This document shows positions 37,083-47,722 of a DNA stretch of 64,000 nucleotides, in pieces. This DNA comes from Cephalotus follicularis (taxonomy: Eukaryota; Streptophyta; Magnoliopsida; Oxalidales; Cephalotaceae). The stretch's first letter is position 1. The number at the start of each line of letters is the position of its first letter. Where the stretch lies: positions 52,581 to 116,580 of the forward strand of contig BDDD01000435.1 in assembly GCA_001972305.1 (NCBI GenBank). Direction: 5' to 3'. The notes below the pieces were generated by a model that had not been told where the DNA came from, did no database searches, and worked only from the letters and a program-made list of their open reading frames with translations. Both the position numbers and the translations under genes were made by a program.

Positions 37083-38973
37083 TATACTGCAACTCTATGA
37101 TGGTGATGGGGATCACTTCTCTATATATCTCGCATGAGATAAAAGCAATGTACATCATTGAGGATCAAAAGATATTCATAAGGTGTTGTGGTCGTTAATA
37201 TAAGCTTAAATAAATAGCTTCTGCACTTGCAAATTGCAAGCATGCTAGGACTTTTTGTTGGGCTTGCACTTTTCAAGAGATTCTTGTTTTCGTTGAGCGC
37301 ATCACGTAACTTTATACGAGGTTAACAGCGTGTAGTCACGTAATTTTAAAATTAAATTTGTTAAATGAATGACAAACAAATATTTAATTATTATTTATGC
37401 ATTCAGGAGAATATTTTAGTCTAAGGTTAACAAATCAAGAAGGCTTACAAGTTTGGAAAAATAAGAAGTAAAAACAAGAAAAACAAGAGGGCATACTCAT
37501 AGGGAGTTTCAATTAACTTTCACAAGCCAAACCATGTTGATCACTATAAATGAGAACGGACCATAATACCGAATAAACATTCATAATATTTAAAAGAGAT
37601 TTTAATCGATCATCGTAGTAATTTAGTAATATTGTAGTCACTTTTATAAATGAGAGGTTTAAAGAAGATCGAATATCTTCAAAGTCATGATTAGTCTCTT
37701 TTTTTTTTCTTTCTTAAATTATATAAATTATATATAAAATAAAATTTGGAGAGAGAGCAAGAGAAATAATTTAATGATGATGTAGACCAAAGTTTAACAG
37801 TATTTAATAATGATGTAGATCAAAGTTAATTTTAGCAACTAATTAATGCCACTTTTTAGCTCAAGAAGTAGGATTTATTCTTTGGTAGTTGGGGGTTACA
37901 TCCAACCTTCTTTCATATTCACTCACTGTTATACTGTCGTACCATGATTTGCTTCACAATCTCGTATGAGAGTCTTGAGTCTTGAATGTGTACTGTTATG
38001 TATTAGAGTGTATAAATGTCAAGAGGTATGAATTCTGTGGTAGTTGGGGGTTATCCACATGTTGCAAAGAAACAATAAAAGCATTAGGCTCCATGGCTCA
38101 TCATTTTGGTACAATGGTGAGAGTCTCGAATCACACACATACAAAGTGTCTATACCATCTTTACCATATGTAGCTTTAATAGATCAAAATGAACAATACT
38201 TTGCATACATGCCTTGCTTTAATTACGACAGGGTCACCTCCCTAACCGCTATCTCGCATGAGAGCTATATTTAGGTCTTAGCTAGTTTTGTTGCACTATA
38301 AGAAATAAAAATATGCTTAAATGTTGATATATCTAACACATTGTCAAGGAGATGTGGTCCTAGTGAGGTGATAATAATTGGAGTTCAATTTCAAAACTAT
38401 ATAATCAAACAAACAAGTCCCAGTCTCAACTTTAAATGCCATCATTCTGGAGGTTTATTATTGTCATCAACATATGTAAGCATCATAAATGGAGTAGCTG
38501 GTGAGTATGCCAAATTGCATTCATGCTAGTACGGGTTAGGTTCGTAATAAAAAAAATTGATTCATTAGCTGATGTTAATTATTAGATATAGAATTCATGA
38601 TATTTAAGAATCTTAATCTGGGTCACAAAAAGCGATTACAATACTATATTAATTTTAATGGTGGGGTTAATTTAAATAGATTCTAAATTATATTAGAATC
38701 AATGGGTTCAATTTGATGTCATCCAGCTAGTCACGTGTACAGAATGAGGTTGGCCTTATATCGCTATATCAACAAGTTACGCGGCTCTTATATCAATTAT
38801 TGTCATTCTATTTCTCCCCCACGTGAAGTCTTTTCTCTCATATTGTCCAACCCACCGAAACAAAGGAAAGCTCTTTGTTTTCTCAAATGTCCGTTAATTA
38901 ATAATGTCATCAACCACCACAAGCCCCAGCCTTTATCATTTCTTATTTTATATGCAATTTGTCATATGATCCG
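37083..38973. other. OXA1-2 3' flank and intergenic DNA
   Basis: Up to about 37.96 kb this matches the copy 1 3' flank, with small indels. From there to the copia element at 38974 it is AT-rich. Short frames at 37.98-38.27 kb and 38.34-38.53 kb have no recognisable domains. A frame starting at 38735 runs into the copia LTR and is spurious. Confidence 0.5.
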
Positions 38974-39411
38974 TATTGTAAAAAACAACGAAAAACATAA
39001 GATAGTAGCCAAACAAATAAAACGAAGAATGACACAAAACACAAGATTTACGTCATTCGATCAATGTGATCTACGTCCACGGACGAGGGAGGAGAATTCC
39101 ACTAAATCAAATGAAAGAGTTACAAGTTACAAAGATCGAATAATCGATCACCAAAAAACAAAACTTGTTTCTCTTTCTAACAAAAGCTTACAACCGTTTT
39201 AAGACTTAAGCATAAACTAAGCTCTATTCTTCTTCTTAACATAATTTACAAGTGATAACATATATATATAGACTCACAAAGTTCTAATCTGACTAGAAGG
39301 AGGAGTCCAAATCCGACTTAACTTAGGAATCCTATTTCGACTTGACTAAGGACTAATGACTCTTACTCCTACTCAACTTAGGAGTGCTAAAATTCAAGTC
39401 ATATTTTAATA
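38974..39411 (-). repeat. 3' LTR of the copia element
   Basis: Matches 43603-44039 over its full length with scattered differences. The purine-rich AATGTGGAGATT on the element strand next to its inner edge is the likely polypurine tract. Confidence 0.88.
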
Positions 39412-42400
39412 AATCTCCACATTGGCTTGAATTTCTAAGTGTCAAAAAGTCGAACACATTCTCCCAACAGCTCTAAGCTTATGTGAGAGAACTCGGTGTA
39501 AGAAACAAGAGGTGCAACAAAAGAATAGTGTTTACTTCATCAAACCGAACATGAAATTTCTTTCTCGCCTCGCCACCAAAGCCCCCAAAGGGGCACAAAT
39601 CAAACAAGCATGTTAACCAAGTTCAAGCAATGCTTAAACTTGTTGGCGGGGACTGGTTTAGTCAGCATATCTGCGGGATTGTCACTAGTACCAACCTTCT
39701 TCACTGCAATGTTTATATCAGAGATGGCTTCTCGGATAAAATGGTACCTGACATTGATGTGCTTAGTCCTCTGATGATATACTTGGTTTTTGGTCAAGTA
39801 TATAGCACTCTGATTGCAGCAGTAGACCGTAGAGCTTGCTTTCTACTGAAGTCCAAGCTCGAGAACAAGGTTCCTCAACCAAATAGCTTCTTTTACTGCT
39901 TCTGCTGTTACCATGTATTCTGCCTTTGTAGTAGACAAGGCAACTGTTGACTGTAAGATTGACCTCCAACTAATAGCTGAACCCGACAGGGTGAAGATGT
40001 ACCCAGTTAATGATCTCATTTTATCGAGGACACCAGCGTAGTTGGAATTTACAAAGCCCACAACTATGGTTCTGTTCAAACTTTTCTGTCAAAGACTAAA
40101 CCCCAATCCAAGAAGCCTCTAAGATACCTAAGTATCCATTTCACTGCCTGTTAATGAACCTTTTCCGGATTCGCCATATATATGCTCACCACGCTAACTG
40201 CTTGAGCAATGTCGGGACAAGTGCAGACCATCGCATACATAATGCTTCCTACTGCACTGGAATATGGGACACGCGACATAGCAGACTCCTCGGCCTCTGA
40301 CTGAGGTGAATGCAGAGCTGAGAGTCTAAAGTGGGATGCCAATGGTGTACTTACAGACTTAGCGTTCTGCATGCCAAACCTCTCAAGTACTTTCTCAATA
40401 TATTTCCTTTGAGAGAGAAATAGCTTCCCTTTCTTCTTGTCCCTCTGAATTTCCATACCTAAAATCTTCTTGGCAGGGCCGAGATCTTTCATCTCAAACT
40501 TCTCACTGAGCTATTTCTTCAAAATTAATATCTCTGGCATGTTCTTCGCAGCAATGAGCATGTCATCCACATATAAGAGGAGATAGACAACGAACCCATT
40601 ATCAAGACGTCTGAAGTAGACACAACTGTCGTAGGTGCTCCTCTGATAACCATGCTTAATCATAAAACTGTCAAACCTCTTGTACCATTGTCTTGGGGAC
40701 TGTTTCAAACCATACAAAGATTTCTTCAATTTGTAGACGTGGTCTTCTCTGCCTTCTCCAGAATACCCTTCTGGTTGAACCATGTAAATAGTCTCCTCAA
40801 GCTCGTCATGAAGAAATGCAGTCTTGACATCAAGCTGCTCAAGCTCTAAATTATATAGAGTAACCATGGCTAGCAACACACGAATAGATGTATGTTTTAC
40901 CACTGGAGAGAATACTTCAACGTAGTTGATTCCCTCTTTCTGACTATAACCGTTAGCTACAAGTCTGGCCTTGTATCTAACATCTTCAACTCTCGATATT
41001 CCTTCTTTCTTCTTAAAGATCCATTTGCATCCAATGGCTCTTTTCCCATTAGGCAGTTCCACCAAATCCCAAGTCTGATTTTTGTCTTGAGATTCTAGTT
41101 CTTCAACCATTGCAACAGACCACTTCTTTAACTCTGGGCAAGTGACAGCCTCGGTATAGGTAGAAGGTTCTTGAATTCTCATATCTTCTGTTGTCGTGAA
41201 AGCATAAGCCACTAAGTCAGAATATACATATCTCTTAGGGGGTCGGATCTGCCACCTTTCTCTGCCAGTAGCTATCGAGTAAGGTTATTCAACCTCTTCT
41301 GCTCTTGAATCATTATTACTAGTGGTCTTACTCGAAGATACCTTCTGAGTGGTATCGTCTGGAAGCTCCACCTGAAGCTCCACCTCATCCTCTTTATTCT
41401 GCTGTTTACCTGCATACTCAACAACAACCTTCATCTGATCAAGCATAAGCAATTCATTAAAAGTAACATCCCTACTAATAATGAACTTGGGTGAACCAGG
41501 TTCTTAGCACCATAGACGGTAACCCTTCACCCCATCAGCATAGCCCACAAATAAGCACTTCTTTGCTCTAGGTTCAAGCTCACCATCTTTAACGTGATAA
41601 TAACCAGGGCATCCAAAAACTTTTAAAGTTGAATAGTCACAAGGCTTACCTGGCCATACCTCAAACGGAGTCTTGCATTCAATTGCTGTTGAAGGAGAGC
41701 GATTCATCAAATAACACGTTGTGTTAACAACTTCTGTCCAGAAATCCTTTTCCATGTCGGCATTAGAGAGCATACATCTTGCTCTCTCCAGAAGAGTTCT
41801 ATTCATGCGCTCTACCACCCCATTCTGCTGAGGAGTGTACCTAATTGTACGGTGTCGTACTATACCTGAATCTGTAGAACTCATTGAACTCAACACCACA
41901 GAACTCTAGACCATTGTCGGTCCTCAGACGTTTTATCTTTTTCCCAGTCTGATTTTCCACCAGAGCTTTCCACTTCTTGAAGGTTTCAAACACATCACTC
42001 TTTCTCTTCAAGAAATAAACCTAGACTTTCCTAGAAGTCATCAATAAACGTCACAAAGTATAGAGCACCACCTTTAGATGGAACCTGAGCTGGTCCCCAC
42101 AAATCAGAATGAATATAGTCAAGTGTGCCCTTTGTCGAATGTGTACCCGTACTGAATTTTACTCTGGTATGCTTGCCGACTACACAATGTTCACAAAATT
42201 CAAGTGGAGTGGTCTGCTCCCCACACAGTAAACCACGTTTACTCAAACTTAACAAGCCACGCTCACTCATATGACCCAAACGCATATGTCATAGTTTCGT
42301 TCTATCATCTTCAGAAACTGAGTTGGATGCGACATCGGCATATCTCATTACTGTGCTGCCCTAGTACCCTTCATCACAACTAGATTGCCTTTGAAGACTT

Positions 42401-43586
42401 TAAGTACTCCACCTCCACCGGTGTACACACACCCTATGGAATCCAAGCTGCCCAACGAGATCAATTTTTTCTTCAGCTCTGGTATATGCCTAACTTCTGT
42501 CAGAGTTCTCACTGCTCCGTCGTGACACTTGATCCGAACAGTACCAATACCCACTGTCTTGTAGACTGTGTCGTTACCCATCAAAACTTATCCTCCACTA
42601 ACTGGTTCGTATGTCGCGAACCAGGCTCTGTTTGGGCACATGTGGTATGATGCTCCCGAATCCAAAACTCAGATATCCTCTGAAAAACTAATAGTAGAGC
42701 ACGCTGTAAGAACGTTGTCTGACGCATCAGACGTATTACCATTTGTAACATTCGCTGAATCAGACTTCTCACCATGCTGCTTCCCTTTTCTCTTGAGCAA
42801 AGGACAATCAGATTTATAATATCCTCTCTTGTGGCAATAGTAACACTCAACGTTGCTCTTATCCACTACTGGCATATCCTCTGCAGGCTTGGATTTAGAG
42901 CGACTACCAGATCTGCCTCGAGCAGACTTATCTCTGTTCTTATTGGTCCTTCCCCTGACCATTAGACCATCTGCATTATCATTAATAGCTTTACCCTTCA
43001 GCTTCGTCCTGAGCTCGACAGAGTTCAAAAAGGCCTTAACATCCTCAAAAGTTATGGACTCCTGTCCATAAAGCATCGAATTGACAAAGTTCTCATAGGA
43101 GGCAGGCAGAAAACACAACACAAACAAGGCTTGATCTTCATTCTCGAGTTTAATATCCAGATTTTTCATATCTAAAACAATCTTATTAAACTCATCTAAG
43201 TGTTCTCGAACTGGAGTGCCTTCACGCATCTTCAGGGTATAAAGGCGCTGCTTCAAATATAATATCGATGTAAGATATTTCTTCATGTAAAGACTTTCGA
43301 GTTTATTCCAAAGACCAACTGTTGTTTCTTCATCAACGACTTCTCGCAGTACCTTGTCATCAAGGGACAACTGAATAGCGTTATGTGCCATCTCATCCAT
43401 CTCTACTATTTCAGCCGGGGTCCTATCGTCTGGATAATTCCCATCCAGCGCTCTAACCGTACCTTCTCGCCTTACTAAAGCCTTCATCTTTATTCTCCAT
43501 AAACCAAAGTTGTTTTATCCGTCAAAAGAAATAATCTGAAACTTGAAGGATGCCATCATGAAGAACCTTAGAATCAAATCTAACCT

Positions 43587-43600
43587 GGCTTTGATACCAG
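43587..43600 (-). other. Primer-binding site, initiator Met tRNA type
   Basis: On the element strand it reads CTGGTATCAAAGCC, complementary to the 3' end of plant initiator methionine tRNA apart from one base (consensus TGGTATCAGAGC). It lies two bases inside the 5' LTR, where copia elements place it. Confidence 0.85.
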
Positions 43601-43602
43601 TT

Positions 43603-44039
43603 TGTTGTGACAAACAGCGGAAAACACAAGATAGCAGCCAAACAAATAAAACAAAGAACGGCACAAAACACAAGATTTGCGCGGTTCGATCAATGTGATC
43701 TACGTCCACGGGTGAGGGAAAGGAGTTCCACTAAATCAAATGAAATAGTTACAAGTTACAAAGATCGAATAATCGATCACTAAAGGACAAAACTTGTTTC
43801 TCTTCCTAACTAAAGCTTACAGCCGTTTTAAGACTTAAGTATAAACTAAACTCTATTCTTCTTCTTAACATAATTTACAAGTAAGAACATATATATAGAG
43901 AGAGAGACTCACAAAGTCCTAATCTGATTAGAAGGAGGAGTCCAAATCCGACTTGACTTAGGAATCCTATTTCGACTTGACTAAGGACTCCTACTACTAC
44001 TCGACTTAGGAGTGCCAAAATTCAAATCATATTTTAACA
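43603..44039 (-). repeat. 5' LTR of the copia element
   Basis: Starts on the minus strand at 44039 with TGTTAAAATATGATTTG. It contains an A/T-rich stretch with ATATATATAGAGAGAGAG on the plus strand and ends next to the primer-binding site. Confidence 0.88.
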
Positions 44040-44044
44040 ATCTG

Positions 44045-44175
44045 TTAGCATCAACGATGCGATCTATAAGATAAGTAATCATTATATAAAAGACTTGTCT
44101 GGTTAGAAGTGGATTCAAATTATTGACACAAGGATTTTCAATTATTAACCAACTGAGCTAACCTACTTATCTAAA
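44045..44175 (-). mobile_element. Possible tRNA-derived SINE fragment
   Basis: On the minus strand GGTTAGCTCAGTTGGTTAAT resembles a Pol III box A and, about 35 bp on, AATTTGAATCC resembles box B. The spacing and lack of a tRNA cloverleaf fit a tRNA-derived SINE head rather than a tRNA gene. The copia element lies directly beside it, so the body is cut off or interrupted. The call rests on the two boxes only. Confidence 0.4.
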
Positions 44176-45489
44176 TTATGTTTTCTTCATCGCAACCTCG
44201 GATACCAATAATCGATGCCAAGCCATAGGAACCATAAGAAGAAGCGCTTTTGCTCGGATGGCTTTCGACTCAAGGACATGAACAGTTACTCGTAGCGAAA
44301 AGATCTTCGATTTGTAGTGGTCTTGTGTGCAATAATTGGAATGACGACATAGTGGGCTTTTGTCGTAATAAATCATTAAAAATTACGTATTTGTAAACGC
44401 AAAGATTTGAACTTTAACCAGAAATCAAGTCGACTAAAGTAACAACTGTCAAACTAAAACCTCATCCCAAGTGTTTGCCATTTTTTTATAACACAAAAAC
44501 AAATAATGAATAAAAAAAGCTATATGTTTTCTCTTTTAAGTGTCATTATATTACGAAGATGTTCAATCAACTTTTAATTTAGTTTAACTATCTCTTAAAA
44601 ATGTAAACATGATTATAATTTATTATTTCATTAAAATCTTGTTAGTTGTAGATAACATTTAAATTTGGGTAAAACATATGCAATGACAGGTGTAACTTTT
44701 GAAATGATTATTAGCTCACTTATCGGTTCAAAAGCAAAACAAACAATTTATTAAATAATAAAAAAAAAACAACAACTATAACCATTAATTAAACTGACAA
44801 AAATTAGATAAAAATAAAATTTTAAAATTAATTTAAAACTTGGATAATTTGCGCAAATAAAATTTGAAGTGATATCGTTAATTATAAGGTTAAGGTCTTA
44901 TATAAGAAATCATATACGCAAATGATTAATCGTCTTAAAAACATATATATATAATCTTCTAAATAGTTTAACATAAGGATGAGGTGTTTGTGTGTGTGTG
45001 TGGATAATATAGTATTAAGTTAACGATTTTAAGGTTTTTGTCGTATAAATAATTACAAGAGAAAACTAAAAACAAAACATAAGGATGAGGTGTTGACAGT
45101 ACTGTATATGAAAAAGTCTTTTATGTCAACAGTGGCCTTGATTTTATTTTTTTTTCCCATATAGACCATAATAAATAGCTTACCAGGTGTGTTGCTTTAA
45201 CTCATGATGGTTATTTAATTAGAAATTATAGCTTTTTTTTGTGAATAGTTTTTTTCCTAGGCTACAAGTAATATCATAAATTTTGAACCACCTAACTCTT
45301 ACCTACATTCTATCACTCTTACCTACATTCTATCCATGTGTTTAATGTGATGTAAAATCTGAAATACTTCATTTTACTCTAATTCTATATACAAAAAAGT
45401 ATAGTATTAAGTTAACCATTTTAAGGTTCTTTGTCGTATAAATAATTACAAGAGAAAACTCAAAACAAAAAATAACACACAGAGATACC

Positions 45490-45832
45490 TAAAGTTTCGT
45501 TTGGTTGGTAACCTTTAGAAAATAAGTCAACGAATACAAAAATAGTTAAGTTTCTCTCTATATCTCTCTATGTCTATCTCTATTTATATCTCTTTCTCTA
45601 TCTCTATATCTATATCTCTATCTCTCTTTTTGTCTCTCTCTCTATCTCCCTTTTTGTCTCTCTCTGTCTATCTTTTAGTATAGATATGTTAACGAAAAAA
45701 ATAATTTTATTAACAAAGGAAAATATTTTTTTAGATTGTGTTCCAAATAATGAAAAATATTTTTTAGATTATACATCAAATACAGAAAAATAAAATATTT
45801 TCTTCCAAACAAACGGAGCCTAAATTGACCTA
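45490..45832. mobile_element. MITE-like segment with GTTTGTTTGG-type ends
   Basis: The left edge reads AAAGTTTCGTTTGGTTGG and the reverse complement of the right edge reads TTTAGGCTCCGTTTGTTTGG. Between them lie TTTAGAAAATAAGTCAA, a microsatellite and AAAATATTTT words. A related sequence (CTCCGTTTGTTTAAAGG and TTTAGAAAATAAGTCAAAGG) lies at 62.79-62.94 kb inside the last hAT-like element. No clean target duplication was resolved. Confidence 0.35.
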
Positions 45833-46293
45833 AATTTACTATAGAATAGGACTACGTATTGCACAAATTAATTTCACTATAATCATATTAGTCTCCTCAC
45901 ACATCTCGTTACAATAAGTAAACCCTCCAACAAAATCAATATAGAAAGATAACGCTGTATATAAACTCTAGTATATATCATAACGGTTGATATTCATGGG
46001 TCAGAACTCAAACCCTTAGTTAAATAATACACACTGACATCATGAACAATCAACAAAAATTAACAAATATTGAATGATCACCAAATATATATTTATGATT
46101 TTATTAAAAATTAACATGAATGATCAACAAATATTAAATATCAAATACAACGAGCATGAAGACCTTACAACAACGATGATCTCAGCTTCATGATCGGAAC
46201 GAGATGTGCATCAACGGAAGACGAATAAATTTCACAACGGGGGTGCATCAACGTTCTTGGTACTCCGTCCTATTACTATTGACCAGCTCCAAT

Positions 46294-46505
46294 TAACTTT
46301 ACTATATATACCTTATTTATCATGATATAATTATTTGTTGGACCTAACATGAGAAAGGGGAGAATGATAAACTTAAATGTAATGTCAAATAAATTCAATT
46401 CATTCATATATTGAGATAGAATAAATTCATACAACCTAACTTTACAATATACCTCATTTATCATAATATAATTATTTGATGGACCTAACATGAGAGAATG
46501 GAGAG
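46294..46505. repeat. Imperfect direct repeat, about 70 bp, 144 bp apart
   Basis: AACTTTACTATATATACC..GGACCTAACATGAGA at 46295 recurs at about 46439 as AACTTTACAATATACC..GGACCTAACATGAGA with a few substitutions. No function is apparent. Confidence 0.75.
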
Positions 46506-47610
46506 AAAGCCTTTTCGTGAATGTTTAAACATAATATTTATTTTGCAAAAAATTTACAACGTTTTCTATGGATAGTTTTTAATCATGTAGTGTGATAACT
46601 TGTTAACTCGTGGAATTACAACTAATCTTTTTTATTAAATAATAACTTACTTTCTTATTGTTTTATTATGGCAGCATCCAAGGACCCGAATTTTTGTCAA
46701 AAATATGAATTGATAACCATACTTAGAAACGGCTCAATTGAATCTACAACTTTCTTAATTTAGCTTAATTCATGATCAATTTTAACAAAGGAGTTTAACA
46801 TCTGTTAATATGGAGCCCACCTGCTGAGGTTGTATTGTCATAAATTAGGTCCACGTTAGCATAATGTCAGCACCACATCAACGTCACGTCAGCATGTGAG
46901 CCACACATTAATCGATTTTAAACTCCTACGATAAAGTTAGTTTTGAATTGAGTGAAAAAGTTTTAGACTCAATTAAGCTATTTTTAAGTACGGATACTAA
47001 TTCATACTTTTAATAAAAATTCGAGTCATTGAATGACGCTTACACCATTTATTATCTGTTTTTTTTTAATTATATGTAAGACTAATATTTAATATTCTAT
47101 TATCTAAGCAAAAGGATCCGATATGATATAAAACTGTCGAGTTTGATTCGATTTGATTTTTAAACTATTTGGATCGGATTTGGATTATTATTTTCACAAC
47201 CCTTAATCCAAAAAGCACAAATCAGATTGGATTATTTAATAAATTTGATCCGATTCATGCCCACTCCTAAGGCCCTCTTTGTTTTTATTTATTATTTTTT
47301 CCATTATTCTCTCCAAAAAAAAATTTCATTTTTCTACTTAATTCTCTATTTTCACCTTTACATTACCGGTTGGCCCCTTACAAACTTTTTTTGTCTCTAG
47401 CATTGCATCTCGATATTTTAATTAATTTTTTTTTGTTACAATTAATGTGTCACTATATATATATATATATATAAAAGATGGGTACCACAATTAAATAAAT
47501 GATAACCATCAATAATAAAATAATAAAAATATTGTTCATAATAATATGCTCAACGCTATATTCAAATTTCCCACGTTAAGACGTTAAGGAGATTGTATTT
47601 CATCTCTGTA

Positions 47611-47722
47611 GCTTTAAATAGTGACCACCATATAGCTTTATAGGGAGAGAGAGAGAGAAAGAGAATGGCACAGAACAAATAGCTTTAGAGAGAGAGAGAG
47701 AGAGAGAAGAAAGAGAGAGAGA
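47611..47722 (+). promoter_or_regulatory. LACS leader: GA-rich tracts and self-copied uORF
   Basis: A GA-rich leader directly precedes the LACS start. It contains two related segments, AGCTTTATAGGGAGAGAG..GAATGGCACAGAA and AGCTTTAGAGAGAG..GAATGGCACAGAA, about 58 bp apart, so the region around the start codon has been duplicated. The upstream copy makes a tiny ORF at 47665-47682 (MAQNK, stop TAG) that mimics the true start MAQKK at 47723. TTTAAATAG near 47612 could be a TATA-like element. Confidence 0.6.

Larger units (their letters stand above)
27851..37960. repeat. Tandem duplication unit 2 (OXA1 locus, remodelled)
   Basis: Second head-to-tail copy of the OXA1 locus. It is longer than unit 1 because of about 4 kb of inserted DNA in the leader intron, a 634-bp solo LTR before the ATG and a 100-bp insertion in an intron. 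It lacks about 780 bp around the 3' end of the coding region. The two units abut near 27.85 kb. Confidence 0.85.
38974..44039 (-). mobile_element. Near-complete Ty1/copia retrotransposon, broken fossil
   Basis: An element of about 5.07 kb read on the minus strand. LTRs lie at 43603-44039 (5') and 38974-39411 (3'), about 437 bp each and differing at roughly one position in ten by eye. Flanks ATCCG and ATCTG look like a worn 5-bp target duplication. A primer-binding site complementary to initiator methionine tRNA follows the 5' LTR. Parts in copia order: gag with a CCHC knuckle CYYCHKRGYYKSDC (about 42.67-43.49 kb), integrase (about 41.5-42.3 kb), reverse transcriptase with YVDDM (about 40.15-41.21 kb), and RNase H (about 39.6-40.1 kb). 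The reading frame is broken in several places, so it is not autonomous. The LTR difference suggests an insertion some millions of years old under usual plant rates. Confidence 0.92.
44176..47610. other. Intergenic DNA before LACS
   Basis: AT-rich, no gene recognised. It contains a partly duplicated segment (TATAGTATTAAGTTAAC..AATAATTACAAGAGAAAACT) at about 45.0 and 45.4 kb, a TCTCTATATCTC low-complexity tract at 45.55-45.67 kb, a direct repeat at 46.29/46.44 kb, and a TA run near 47.45 kb. A MITE-like segment at 45.49-45.83 kb is listed separately. Confidence 0.5.

Noticed and set aside
38735-39202. 155-codon plus-strand frame
   Set aside because: More than half lies within the copia 3' LTR on the opposite strand.
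44045-44175. Intact tRNA gene on the minus strand
   Set aside because: Box-like words are present, but no acceptor-stem pairing or anticodon arm can be drawn; a SINE head is the better reading.
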